Shown here piece by piece: positions 1 to 11,290 of a stretch of DNA of 64,000 bases. Both the position numbers and the translations under genes were made by a program. The notes beneath the pieces are model-generated. The model did no database searches, was not told where the DNA came from, and saw only the letters and a list, made by a program, of their open reading frames with translations. Each line of letters opens with the position of its first letter. Position 1 is the first letter of the stretch. Source of the stretch: Poronia punctata (Eukaryota > Ascomycota > Sordariomycetes > Xylariales > Xylariaceae); the NCBI GenBank assembly GCA_022579005.1, contig MU401566.1, positions 58,078-122,077 on the forward strand, read 5' to 3'.

Positions 1-2880
1 TAGTATAGCTAAAGCGTTTATAATTAGCATTTAAAATTTTTAATGTAAGTTATAAAGTATTAAAGTAATATTTGCTAATATAAATGTTTAAAGCTTTAAA
101 AAACATTTTTTTAACTACTAAGCTTATATGTTTTTTTTTAAAAGTTAAAAAAAGTTTTGCTAAATAATTTTAGCTTTAGCTAGATCTTTTAAGTATTTTT
201 TAACGCTATTTTTAAATAAAAGAATATTTTGCTAATAAGTATTTAATTTAATAATAATATAATTACTTTACTTAAAAAATATGTTAATATTTAAGTAAAA
301 GTATTTTACTTAGTAGATTTTCTATTTATAAAGGTTATTATTATAGTTTTTTTAGTTAAACTAACTTTATTAATTAGCTTAGTTTTGCTAAAACAAATAA
401 AGTATTTAAGCTATTATCTTTATTATCTTTATAATATTGTTAGTTTTATTTAAAAGTATATTAAAAGCTATTATATTTTTTTTTTTTTTTTACCTAATAT
501 TTCTAATATTAGTTACTGCTTATTTATAGGTTTTAAAAATTTAAAGACTTTAGTAAGTAGTTAATATAATAGTTTTATAAACTTTTTTGCTAACAAAAAT
601 ATTATTATTATGTTTATTAAGCAAAAAGCTAACATTTAATAAGCTAAGTTTAGTGCTAATAATACTAATAAACTACTATTTAAAAGTATTTAATTTAAGT
701 TAAATATAAAAAGTCTTTGTTTTTTAAAAGTATACTATTTGTTTAATAATTGTTATCTTTTTAATAAAGTATTTTTATAGTCTTTATATAACTACACTGC
801 TTAATTATATAGTCTATTTACTTTAGCATTAAACGTTTATTTATTTACTTGCTAGCTTGCTAAATAAAGTAAAAGGGCTAGTATTTAGCTTATTTATTTT
901 ATAAATTAAGTTAGCTATTTTTATTAAAGTTATAAGTATTTATTTATAATGCTTTTAAAGTAGTTTATTTTTAAATTTATTTTTACTTAGTTAATATGTT
1001 TATTTTCTTTATTTTTTAAAAACTTTATAATAGCAATGTATTAGCATATTATTTATATATTATTTATAAAAAAGTATAATAAAGTATACTTTTTTAATAA
1101 AAAAATACTTTTTTAATTTAAAAGTAACACTTTTTTAATAATTTAAAAATAATAACCTTTTAATAGTTAGTTTTTTTATTTACTAGTATAGTATAACGTA
1201 TAACTTATATTATAAATACTAAAATTTAAAAAAAACAAAAAAAATAGTTGCTAAAAACAAAAATAGTAAAAATATAAAAAATAAAGCTTTAAAGTATAGC
1301 CTTTTTTTGTTATCGTGTTTTTTAGCTAAAAAGTCTTATTATTTTAAATAATTTTAATAATATTGTCTTTTTTATTAATAAATTTAAGTTTTTTACACTA
1401 TAAGGATCTTATCTTCTATATAATAGTATATAGTTATAGTGCAGCTAATTAAACAGTATTGCTAGCTATTAAATTAATAGTATTAAGTCTATATAATAAA
1501 ATATAAATAAATTAACTAACTATTAAAATAAAGCTAGATAGCCTTAAAGGGGTTTATATACTATAAAGACCTACTTAAGGCAATCATTGCAATACAAATC
1601 TATAGATCTGTTATCTATAAGACTAGGTCCTAATAATAATAACTAGCTTTTTTAAAGCGCTTTTTAGTTTTAAAAAAGCTTTTATAAGCTTTTTTTTTGC
1701 TTTTAGCTTTACTTTTACTTTTATTTTTGCGCTTAAAAGCAATAGTAAAGCTTAAGCTAGCTTTAAAAAAAATAAAGCTGCTACTAAGCAATTGCTTAGC
1801 TTTATTGTTTTTTTTTTTTTTTTTTACTTTTTTTTTTAACTTTTTTTTAACTAACTAAGCTTAAAAGCTTAAGCAATAAGCAAATAAAAAGTATAAAAAA
1901 AAGCAGTAAAAAAGCAAATAAAAAACTAAAAGTTATGCTTTTTTAAAGCGTTATAATAGCTACTTTAGTAGCAAAAAGATTTTTAACTACTAAAAATAAG
2001 CTACTACTTATTAATATAAATGCTTATTATATTATAAAAAATTATATTATTATTTATAAAAGCGTAAAGGTTTTAGCTACTAGCTTTTTAAAAGCATTAG
2101 CTATTTTTTTTATTTTAAAAAATACTAAAAAAGTTAATAAAGCATTTAAAACACTACTTATAAATTAATTATAAAAAGTAATAAGCACTTATAATAACTA
2201 GCAAAAAGTTTTTTTTAAAATAATAATATATTTAATTAACTATTACTATATTAAAATGCTTTAAAAGCATATAAAGCTATTAATTTATAAAATTTACTTA
2301 TAAAAGAGTATAAGCGCATTATTAAAAAAAAAAAGTAAAAAAAGCAAAAAAATTGCAAAAAAAAGTTAAGTAATAAAGTATATTTTAAAAAAATTTTACC
2401 TTTTTTTACTTAATAGCCTTTATAGCATTGCTATTTATAACGACTTATATAGCAATATAAAAAGATATTAACTTAAACTTTATAATTAATAAAAAATAGT
2501 TTATAAAGCAAAAATAAAAGCATTTTTAATTTTTTATTTTACTAACTACTTACTTAAAAAGTACTAACTTTATATATAAATACTTTATTTATACTTATAT
2601 ATTTAAATAGCTTTATTACTTACTAAGTAATTAAGCTAAAAGGTATATTATAAATAAATAGGTTTATAAGCACTTAGCACTTTACTTAGCAAATCTTATA
2701 GCTAACTAATAGCTATAGCTATATTTTTAATAAGTATAAAAAAAATCTTTTATTTTATATTATATATTAGTTTTTTAAATTTACAAAGTTATAAAACAAT
2801 ATATTAAATTAACTATATTATATTAACTTTAATCGCTTTTGCATACAAGCACTAATTTATTTTCTTAATTTAATTAACTC
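1..2880. other. AT-rich, gene-free block (RIP-like isochore)
   Basis: The stretch is almost entirely A and T, with long runs of T and A and frequent TTAGCTA/AAAGTA-like words. No open reading frame of useful length exists on either strand. Remaining C and G sit mostly in GC, CT and AG steps while CA/TG steps look scarce and TA very common, which is the bias left by repeat-induced point mutation. A patch at about 1380-1640 is somewhat less AT-rich and may be the least mutated remnant of an old mobile element, but no transposase motif could be read. Composition is seen directly; the RIP origin is inference. Confidence 0.85.
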
Positions 2881-3584
2881 TTACCTCTGCAAAAACTTTT
2901 TACCTTATACCCCCTACTTCTTGCGCACTATAGTTTATTAAGTTATACCCATCTCCTAGCCTACTTAGTAGGTAAGTTTCTAGCTAGGTCGTTATACCGC
3001 CTACTTCTTCCTACGAAGTAGTGAAAAGGAAGTATGAGAGTTTTTGTACAAGGACAGTGAGGCAGACGAGGTTTTGGTTTAAAGGCGACTACTAGAATTA
3101 TGTTTGGGTCAGTGCTGCGATTCCAAGTAAATCGTTAGGTAGTTCTGTTTATAAAGATGATAGGAGGAGAAGTTTCTCATAGGGCACCTATATACCTACC
3201 ACCTCTTTACAGCTAGAATATAGCATCCAAGAAGTGGATTTTGTGTTCTCTAGCTGATTCATTGGAACTGTACATGGTGTTAATAAGGGGTGTTGTCAAA
3301 CAAGGAGACTAGGTCCTGTACGCGAGCTGGTAGGCATTGGTTTTGATATTTATCATACCGTTGCAGACAAAGTCCAAGGAGCCGAGTTTGTTAAAGGTGG
3401 GGGATCAGGCAATATCATAGGTTTCTTACGGTGAGAGTATATAGTAACCTTACCAGTAGGTTAGGTAGAGAGGTAGTTACAGAATTCTAAAAGTCCAGTT
3501 ACCCGTCCACGCCTAACAAATCCGTCAATGTCAATATGTAGTTTTTCCTCCGCTCTTTCCGCTCTCAATTACATGTTTGTGAAT
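2881..3584. other. Boundary between AT-rich block and gene space; no gene seen
   Basis: Base composition changes within about 100-200 bases from extreme AT to roughly balanced. Short ACCTA/TAGGT words recur (for example around 2955-3010). I see no convincing coding potential, RNA gene or transposon end here. Confidence 0.5.
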
Positions 3585-4163
3585 CTAGACGTGCCCCCCC
3601 CCCCCCCCCCCCCATCTTTCTCTGATCTCTTTCTCCTGATGACATGCCCAACTGGGCTGGAAGCTACCAGTACCAGCTTCTAGATCCGTGTTGTGTGGAT
3701 TGCATCTCTTAGCGGCATAGAGTACCCAGTTCAGAAACATCTGAGTTCCCCGGCTAAGCAGACGACCTGCTCTTATACCCAATGGTAGAAGCCGCTCGAA
3801 GACTAGTCGACGTCCTCTGACCAACTCGGCGCAGACCATGCCGATGTAGTATAGCATATCCGTGATGATGCAAAGCAGCCACACCCGAAACCACAGCCGG
3901 AAGGTCCCGGCAGTGAATAAAAATACAATCGTGTCGGGTAAAAGGTGTTCTTCGTCGTATGATGAAATGAGTGGGTGGATGATTGGGTAGAAGAGGGCGT
4001 AGAACATTTGACTGGCGAATGCGGCAGCGAGAATCATCAGGGGCCACAGGACAAATATTAGGCTTAGGAAGAGCTGTGTCGTCCCGAGCTCGATGGTGGG
4101 CAATGTTTTTGTTGTTCTTGTTGTTTCTTGGGATGAAGAGGGTTGTTTAGGTTCATGATCCAT
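3585..4163 (-). CDS. Small predicted membrane protein, unassigned
   Basis: This is an uninterrupted 192-codon frame with ATG at 4163 and TAG at 3585. I do not recognise the family. After a polar, Ser/Thr-rich N-terminus (about residues 1-25) there is a strongly hydrophobic stretch at about 30-62 (FLSLIFVLWPLMILAAAF), then a second hydrophobic region at about 80-112 rich in Trp, Phe, Leu and Ile, followed by an Arg-rich segment (ELVRGRRLVFERLLPLGIRA) and a hydrophilic tail. This suggests two membrane-spanning hairpins with a basic cytosolic face. The last residues are a glycine run encoded by a 20-base G homopolymer (C on the + strand), so the true C-terminus is uncertain. It is the first gene next to the AT-rich block and could be a truncated or lineage-specific protein. 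Confidence 0.5.
   Translation of the reverse strand: MDHEPKQPSSSQETTRTTKTLPTIELGTTQLFLSLIFVLWPLMILAAAFASQMFYALFYPIIHPLISSYDEEHLLPDTIVFLFTAGTFRLWFRVWLLCIITDMLYYIGMVCAELVRGRRLVFERLLPLGIRAGRLLSRGTQMFLNWVLYAAKRCNPHNTDLEAGTGSFQPSWACHQEKEIRERWGGGGGGHV
3594..3613. repeat. Poly-C homopolymer (20 C) inside the 3' end of a CDS
   Basis: Twenty consecutive C on the + strand encode the terminal glycine run of the minus-strand membrane protein. Because 20 is not a multiple of three, any length change alters the frame of the last residues and the stop codon. Replication slippage or sequencing error are both likely at such a tract. Confidence 0.9.
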
Positions 4164-5339
4164 TTTGATGGTTTGGGGTATGGGTTTTTTTTTTGGTTTT
4201 TTTTGTTGGTGGCTATTGATTGATTAATGTATTAGCTAAGACTGGTCTTACTTTTGTAACGGGTGCGTGCTCACTTACTGATGCTGGGTCCTTATGAAAA
4301 AAGCCTTTTAGCAGCGGAGAGATCAAAACCTTTGAAGTGAGGGCACGAAAATGGTTTAGTGTTTGGAAAGAAGAGGGAGGCCGAGAAGGTGGGTTGTTTG
4401 CGGAGAAAAAGTCTCCTTCAAAAGGTGTCCTATCTTAGGTCCTTAAATACCTACCTAGGTACGAAGATTAGAAACGCTTTGAGGCTCTGCTACGTAAGTA
4501 AGTAGTTGTATGTACTAGGTTGATCGTGGAAAGGTTTATGACTACTACATCTGCAGGTGTTGGGTTTATACCTGTTCTATGTCTGGTTGAATACAGTGTC
4601 TGTCTGTGTAAGTGCTTGGTAGGAGGATACCTATAGTATGACTGACTGTATGAGGTCCCTTCTATGTCATACCTGATCTGCATCTACCCAACTCCCCCGC
4701 CCCCATCGCGGGATTACGTGAAAAGGGATCCAGAAGTGTAACAAGCACTGTAGGTACGTGTTCTCAACTTTGATAAAGCTGTTTTAAGCCGCAAGGCTGA
4801 GTGAATGTATCCTTATTCCCATCTAGGGGTTAGCAGGGTTGTGACCGTAATCGTATAGGTAACAAGCCCATCATATTTCTGATGTAAGGTTCGTAAGTCG
4901 GCCTAGATAAGGACTTACATAGTCTCTGATTACATGAATTGTATCGTATACCTAATACCAATGACCAGTTTTTTCTGTCGTCTACATAATTCATTCAGTT
5001 ATCCGATTCGGAACCGGGAAGAAGCGGTCAGTATCGGGGGACGGAATTTCGGAGTCGGATGGGGATTTGCGCTACCTAGTACCGGTACCAAATACCCCAC
5101 CATTTGACCGGACCAGTCCAAGGTTACCTACCTACTCGTAGGACTTGAGAGAGAGAGGGGGGGGAATCCCGATATAGGGTAACTATTACTCGATATTTTT
5201 CCCCGGTATTCATTAATACGAGTTGCTTTTCATTGTTATTATCAAGTAATATATGATGTCTCTAGGTTAGTTAATCTATGATGATGCGTAAGCCGTAAGC
5301 AACCAATCTAAATCTATCCCGATTCTAAGCGAACACTAC
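4164..5339. other. Intergenic region, no gene recognised
   Basis: About 1.2 kb between two minus-strand genes. It holds many TACCTA/TAGGTA words (for example around 4440-4460 and 5100-5140) and a GA/G-rich patch near 5150-5166. Short open frames here have no protein-like character. The 5' part should contain the promoter of the membrane-protein gene, but no clear element stands out. Confidence 0.4.
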
Positions 5340-6766
5340 CTATCTATCGTACGCGGAATAGGACCGACCCGCCACCACTTCTTCTCCCGCTCTATACGTC
5401 TCATCACGCGTCGTTCTCAAAAACGGTATCAACTCCGTTCCTCCCGTGCCCGTAAGTCCTGGGTTTTTCCTTCTGACAGGATAGGGATAGGGATTGGGAT
5501 TGAGCTTGAGCTTTGCTTTTTGTGATGGCACGATTATGTACCTACTGACCATTTGCATGTGGGCAGAGCGGAAATCACCAAATGCTCTGGTTGCGCGGGT
5601 GAATGCTTGGAGTAATTCTTTGGATGGGGAATTTGATACGAGGTCGCGGATCGGGGTTAGATGGGATATGTCGGCGAGGAATTGTCGATGGGGCGTGGGC
5701 ATGTAGTTGCGGACCTTTTTCATGTAAAACGTCAATGTCAATCATCATAAGATGCCTAGGTAAGGTTAGGGGAGCATATCTACCTCTTCATGAAAACTCA
5801 TCTCACAGCCCTTTTTCCGCCCATGTTCGATCCCCAAGACGATATCGAAGAATTGGATCAATGAACTCTGTCCATTACTTCCCCCTCTCAGTTCCCGCCA
5901 TTTCCCCACGTCGTTTCCTTCGTCGTAGAACACGCCGCGTTTGGGCAAGCCCGCTGCTTCCATGTTCTTGGTACCGGCCAGAAAGGGGCGGATCTGATGG
6001 TAGAAGACCATGGGGTCGCATTTTTCCGACATGCGTGAGAGGAGGCGTGTTAGTTGTGTGATGCAGCTTGCCATTTCGTCCAGGGCGGTGGTTAGGATAT
6101 TGTCATCATCATTGCCGTCCGCGGATGCTTCTTCTATCGCCTGCAGCATGACGGGGATTATGGACGCTCCTTGGGCTTCGACGGCTACGGATAATACGTA
6201 GAACCAGGATTCGTCTTCCGTCCCGCTGAATGTGTGGAGGGCGTGTAAGTTGTCTAGGTCGGTGAAGTCGTTGGTTGGGCTGGTGAAGTTCCAGAGGTTG
6301 AGACCGGCGTATGTGGCGATTGGTGGGAGGCCGTGATGGTTGGATATTGCGAGGAAGGGGATTGTTATTGAAGGGGGTAGGATCTGTGGATATTAGTTAG
6401 TTTACAATTTTATGATGAGAGTGTGCGTGTGAGTATGGGAGTGTTTACCTGAGCTGGTGAATCACCGCCCCAGATATATCCGTGGGTGAGAAATGACAGT
6501 ACTACATAGGCTCGACGCCATTCTGCTTCTGTATTCAGTCTTGTTGTCGTGAGAATGTCGAGGTTGTTTATCTTATCCCGGAGTGATTTTTGTCGTATCA
6601 ATTCAGGGAGATTGCTTAATATTTCTTCCCAGGGATGGTAATAGATGTCTGGTAGACATTTGAGAGGCTGTTCTGCCGGGAGAAAGCCATTGCTGGATAA
6701 AAGGTACGAGGTATAATAGCTTTCTTTGTCCTTGAAGTCTGGGATCTCGTATATACGGGAGGGCAT
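5340..6766 (-). CDS. Indoleamine 2,3-dioxygenase-like heme enzyme
   Basis: Three exons: 6766-6449, 6383-5784 and 5714-5340, joined by GTAAAC...CAG (65 bp) and GTAGAT...AAG (69 bp) introns; the product is 430 aa. IDO hallmarks in order are TEAEWRRAYVVLSFLTHGYI followed by WGG (about 90-103), LPPIATYAGLNLWNF, GTEDESWFYVLSVA, GGSNGQSSLIQFFDIVLGI, RNYMPTPHRQFL, the helix RSAHMQMVSRYIIVPSQ carrying the proximal heme-ligand His (about H358), and GTGGTELIPFLRTTRDET near the C-terminus. The family opens the indole ring of tryptophan to N-formylkynurenine, the first step of the kynurenine route to NAD+. Fungi often carry several IDO paralogues with different efficiencies, so which one this is cannot be told. 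An upstream in-frame ATG at 6838 would add 24 residues; the 6766 start gives the usual family N-terminus. All key residues I can see are intact. Confidence 0.93.
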
Positions 6767-7949
6767 CTTAGAATGACGGTATGGTAATACACAGATTATC
6801 AGGGAGGAGTAACAGGATCTAAGAATTACTCGATTCAAAGTGAAATGGTCTATAACTAACTTTTGGAATAGGGTAAGACAGGAGTGAAAGGGAAGTATGA
6901 GATGCGATTTCTTGACTCATTTATGCCATTCTACTTTCCCATGGTCGCCAGAATAAAATCAATGCCAAGCTCTATCAAGACAAAAGTCCGGGAAATACAG
7001 CGAGGAAGACGAAAGATCACATCAGTAGGACGAATCAGCTAATCTGAACGTGTAACGAAAACAAGCCTTACGCCATCATCTAGCCATATGAGGATACAAA
7101 ATAACCTAGGTTGGAAGATAAATGGGGAATGTATACGCCATCCAGTCTAGATACTCGGTAACATCGATATAAGATGGGTGACACGGAAAGTGAGGCGCAA
7201 CCCGGGGAATAAGCTTTTTGATGACACCGGGGGGGTTTCTCTCGGTTGGCGTCGGATAAGCCGCCTCATCTGACACTAATAAAATAGGAGCCGCTTTGTA
7301 ACGGAGAGAGCGAGAAGACGCGGAATGGTATGCGCCATACATCAGCTTACCGCCTTGTCAGATCTGATCTAATAATGGCGTAGGCCGAGGATTTATAGGT
7401 GGGTTTATGAAAAAAGTACCATGATTTTCACTTCTTTTTCCCGGTCCCAAGCCAGATGTTGATTTGGTTCCGGATCGGCCCGGCAACCATTGGTCCTAGC
7501 TCACCTAACCTATATAAGTAGAGCCTCAAAGATCTACATCGGCATTGAACTGATGGTAACTTCATAGTTTCCAAAGATGGTCATATTTCGGTTCAGGAAT
7601 TGGTGCTAGAGGGACGTGGTCTGTGGGGGACTTATGTGCGTTTTATTGCTCGTATTGATATCATCTTTGTGACGAGCTAGGAAACAACAGCTCACCGCGG
7701 TTGCTGCATTAGAGTGAGACGTGAGAGGCAAGAGCTTAGGAAGGAAATACCGGTACGTGTATACGGGTAGGTACAACATTGAGTTGGAATCAATAGTTCC
7801 TTCTATGATTCTATATATATATCCCAACAGAAAAACCATGTCTAAACCGAAGTGCAGGTGATAGGTAGCTCATACACATACAGAATCGCAAGACCGATAT
7901 ACCGTATTATTCTTACCAACCAAACCCTTCAACCCGGAACGCCTTCTTG
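6767..7949. other. Intergenic region upstream of the IDO gene
   Basis: About 1.2 kb with no recognisable gene. A 78-codon minus-strand frame (7106-7342) and a 77-codon one (7606-7839) show no family resemblance and are most likely chance. A TATATAAG word at about 7510-7517 is followed by no identifiable coding region on the + strand. Confidence 0.35.
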
Positions 7950-8697
7950 TAAAATGTCCAACAGTCGGCAAATCATACAATCATCTTTTCCTACCCCCAC
8001 CTCCCCGCATCCCCTTTCGAAATCACATATCCAATCGCCTCATCCCTTCCCTTGTCCTTTCCCTTATCCTTTCCATCAATCCCAACCCTAACCTCCTTTC
8101 CCCCGTCTCCTCATCAGAAACCATCAAACTCCCTCTAGGTAACAAGCGTATAATCCACAACCCCACCATTAGCAATCAACATATGGATCCTCCATGACAA
8201 CTTTATCCTCATGCGGCACCTTAGGCATGATATAGATATAATACAGCGGAATCATAAGTAACGGGATATCTCGTCCGAAACGCGATATCCCCGTCGTGAT
8301 AGTGCTGTACACAATCACATGCGGTTTACCCTTTACACTCCGGAGGTTACGCAAAGCTTTGAGGAGAACCGTCATTTCTTTGCGACATACGTTCGGATCG
8401 TCAATAGTAAGGTCCGACGCGATGGGTTTGACCCCGATAGTAGAGACTATTTTATCCACTAGGTAGCACGCCCGGACGCGCTAGGATACATGACGATACG
8501 GCTGATACATCGTGCGCGTTGCCTTGGATGATTTTCAGATTGGGATGTGTTTCCGGTGATAGGATGTCTGAGAGTTTGTCGGGAGTCCGGCAGAGTGCTA
8601 TGCATTTACGACCTGTGGCGAGTGTGTGTTTGAGCGCTGCTAGGCCTACTCCTGCGCTTGCGCCGAAGAAGGAGATGGTTTCTGTGGATGTGGCCAT
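7950..8697 (-). pseudogene. NmrA-like / NAD(P)-binding Rossmann protein, frameshifted
   Basis: ATG at 8697 opens a Rossmann N-terminus with the glycine motif FFGASAGVGLAALKH and ALCRTPDKL. The frame closes near 8450, but the neighbouring frame continues at once with LVDKIVSTIG and VYSTITTGISRFGRDIPLL (8459-8169). After another shift, MLIANGGVVDYTLV follows (about 8190-8150), then RGSLMVSDEETGERRLG (about 8130-8085) and DEAIGYVISKGDAGRW (about 8005-7955) in still other frames. These pieces keep the order and spacing of a fungal NAD(P)-binding/epimerase-like protein, so at least three indels or in-frame stops separate them. No canonical introns explain the breaks. The family acts as NAD(P)-dependent oxidoreductases or redox sensors; this copy should be non-functional unless the breaks are sequence errors. 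Confidence 0.72.
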
Positions 8698-9734
8698 GAC
8701 GACTTCTTTTATAGATCAGAAGTGAGCTATAGGTTATAAAGTAGATAAACAGATAGATAGGTAGTTAAATGGATGATTATGGTAAGTGAAGCACTAAATA
8801 TAGAGAACGTCTAATTGTGATGATAGTCATCTGTTGATGGAAATCATTATTTGTTTATATATGTGATTAGCCTACGAGTACATACTGATGTCTATTTACT
8901 ATTTCGCGTATTTGACCGAGTCAAGCGAACTGTTGTCGACGATGTTCCGAACGAGGGCGTCAATCTGACATGCTCGCTCTTTTTTTCGGTCCAGATCCCG
9001 TCCGGCTCTTGGCAGCGAGATCATGCCCGTCCTGCCTTGGCTTCCTATGGTGTGTGGCTGCTTTTATGTGGCTGATAACTCCAAAGTACCGCATAGAAAC
9101 GCGGACATGTATGTCACGAGTTCCCCCAAATCGGCTCTTCTGCCGAACATGCATGCACATGTACTCGGAAAAGTAGTTGGAACAGGGGGGGTTGTATGCA
9201 TCCAGTCGAGTACTATATATACGGCCAAGATAACATAAGAGTCCAGCTATTTTCCTCTGGTGCGCGAGCGGCGCTATAGACATGGTTTTGATATTTTGGC
9301 TAGATATTTGTCCGACGGCTCTGGATGGTAATGGTCAAGCCTGGCAAATGACTACTTACCTACTATGCTTCTGCAACACGTCCCGTGGTTTCTTTCACTC
9401 GACGGGTCTTCTTTCTGTCCGTCTGGCTCAATCACTTTCCGTCGCTGAAAATTGAAATCGCTAGGTACAATGAATGGGAAATGAATGACAAAGTGGGAAC
9501 ATATTACTTTTCCAAAGGAGATATTTATTCTATAAAATGCCCGTGTAGTGCCAGGCAAGCTGTCCCTAACAAGTATAGGAAGCGTACTTTGCAAATAAAA
9601 AACTTCAATACAGGCATATTAGCCTAATAAACCCCAACAAATCGAGTAAAAAAAAATCCCTAACAACAAACAAACAACATCTAAACCCCGCCAAGAATAT
9701 CCCCAATCTCATCTAAAGAACTTTCAAGAACACT
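8698..9734. other. Intergenic region, no gene recognised
   Basis: About 1 kb lying upstream of the Rossmann pseudogene and downstream of the cysteine-rich pseudogene. Overlapping short frames on both strands (8851-9283, 9352-9627) are mutually exclusive and have no domain character. Confidence 0.35.
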
Positions 9735-11290
9735 TTAAGCATCTGCTACAATGGCAGCAAGCTCACGAAGGCGGTCACTCTCCTGCTGTAACAGGGCAAG
9801 GGCGACGATAGGGGCGACGACAGGGGGAATGCCAGGAAGCTGGCCGGGGTGTGCCAACTGCCACCGGATCACTAGACGATCCAGTATCACGGGGTTGCGA
9901 AAGGCACTATAGGATTTGGAGGAATCAATACTGGCATTGCCATCTTGGAATGCGGTAAAGACCTGAGGGAAATCCTTCAGATATTAATTGAGTGTAAGGG
10001 ATGGAATAAAAATGCCATCAGAACAGGATCGGGCGACCGTATCCTGCAACAGGTTGTCCATTTGACTGTGATGGTTGCGAAAGTGGCCGCGGGTTCAAGT
10101 CCCAACGTCCTCGTCCTGTTCGTAATATATCTTGCAAATGCGGGATCCTTTTTCCACTTAGACAACTTAATCATAGGTAGCACCTTTAAACAAGCAATAC
10201 TTATAAGCGCCTGTTAGATACGGTCGTTATGCGTGTCTCATGTGTGCGTTATGCGTGCAATATGCAGCTCTTCTAGTGAAGTTAGGAAGCCACCACAGGA
10301 GCGCCATCAGGTCGTGTGCGTCTCCTACACACACGTCGTCGCTAGGCTCCTTGCTTTCCTAGAGCGATGAGACCCAGTGACCCACGAGAGAAGCGCCATC
10401 AAATTGTATGCGTCTCCTAGAGCCCTAGCACACTCGCCGTTACCTAAGTGGCCTATTAGGTATGCGCAGTGAAAAAAAAGGGGGTTTGGGCGACTTGCAG
10501 CCTTGCACGTGTCTTTGCACTCGATACTACACGTCGACTTTGTTTTGATTGGTGGGGCCCTTACGGACTCGGTTGCGGCAAAGCAAGAAGTGCTTTTCCA
10601 TGAGCTCTCATATTAGCCAGCAAAGGCGACCTACCAAGACACAGCCGCCGTTCTTATTGCCCTTGCAGGTCTTCATGCAATATTCGCATTTCACGGTGCT
10701 GTTACGACTAGAGCGGCTGTACTAGGCGTTGGGATCCTAAGGGTGGTCCTCCGAGCTGTGGTCTGTCGCGCTAAAGTTGTCATTAATGAGGCGGCCGCAG
10801 CGCGGTTTTCAGACTTGACTTACAGGCAAAAACCACCCCCCTTGCGTCCCTTTCGGGACTTGACGCACTGCGTGCATTTGTCGGTTTCAGACCCAAGATC
10901 GGTTGCGCAGAAATTGTTGTGATCTTGCGAGTCGTCAGGGCCGCCTCGCGGAAAAACGAGGTCTACTTACCCGAGTGACCAAGTTGAAGCAATTTTCGCA
11001 GGGGACGCCGCGCTCCTCGTAACTAGACGGGTCCTAACCTGCGAGTCGTTAGAGGCCCGTTGCCGGGTCACGAAAATGGCTGTTTTACTTACCGTCATGC
11101 TTCGGGTCGCTTGGATTTGCCTTTGCAGGAGCCGCCTTGGCCTTTCTTGCCATGTCGCTGGGTTTGATCTTTAATATTGCATTCGACGCAACATCGCCCC
11201 GGCATAACTTGGTGATTCGGTGTGTGCAGTGGATGCAGGGGAGAGCGTTCTCGACGTGCTCGGAGGGGTCCTAGTCTGACTTGAATCAGT
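9735..11290 (-). pseudogene. Decayed cysteine-rich repeat gene (CxxC units)
   Basis: Reading the minus strand from about 11290 downwards gives repeated cysteine units in changing frames. Unit 1 has DPSEHVENALPCIHC then CCVECNIKDQ and KKGQGGSCKGK. Unit 2 has DPSSYEERGVPCENCFNLVT, then SETDKCTQCVKSRKG and KGGGFC. Unit 3 has KCEYCMKTCKGNKNGGCV. Unit 4 has TCSIECKDTCKAA. Consensus: PCxxC, a spacer, then CxxC(x6-12)GGxC. Units are separated by GTAAGT donors and matching CTAACGACTCGCAG or CTGACGACTCGCAAG acceptors, so exon-intron units were duplicated. The 3' end (about 9965-9735) is a separate, well-kept helical segment containing YSAFRNPVILDRLVIRWQLA and LLQQESDRLRELAAI before a TAA at 9735-9737. 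Frameshifts and in-frame stops (TAG at the unit 3 entry, TGA before the first donor) break the frame. It resembles fungal proteins with paired CxxC motifs (possibly the DUF3716 type); that assignment is tentative. Confidence 0.6.
10285..10440. repeat. Degenerate tandem duplication of about 92 bp
   Basis: GCGCCATCA(a/g)(g/a)T..TGTG/TATGCGTCTCCTA occurs at 10301 and again at 10393, 92 bp apart, with similar flanks. Read on the minus strand, both copies give GDA(Y/H)(N/D)LMALL followed by Trp residues, in different frames. It lies inside the decayed cysteine-rich locus and probably reflects internal repeat units of that gene. Confidence 0.6.

Noticed and set aside
1380..1640. Less AT-rich patch as a transposase remnant
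   Set aside because: No transposase motif, terminal repeat or target duplication could be identified by eye.
10070..10115. T-arm-like motif (GCGGGTTCAAGTCCC) suggesting a tRNA
   Set aside because: No matching acceptor or anticodon stem could be folded around it, and it lies inside the decayed cysteine-rich locus.
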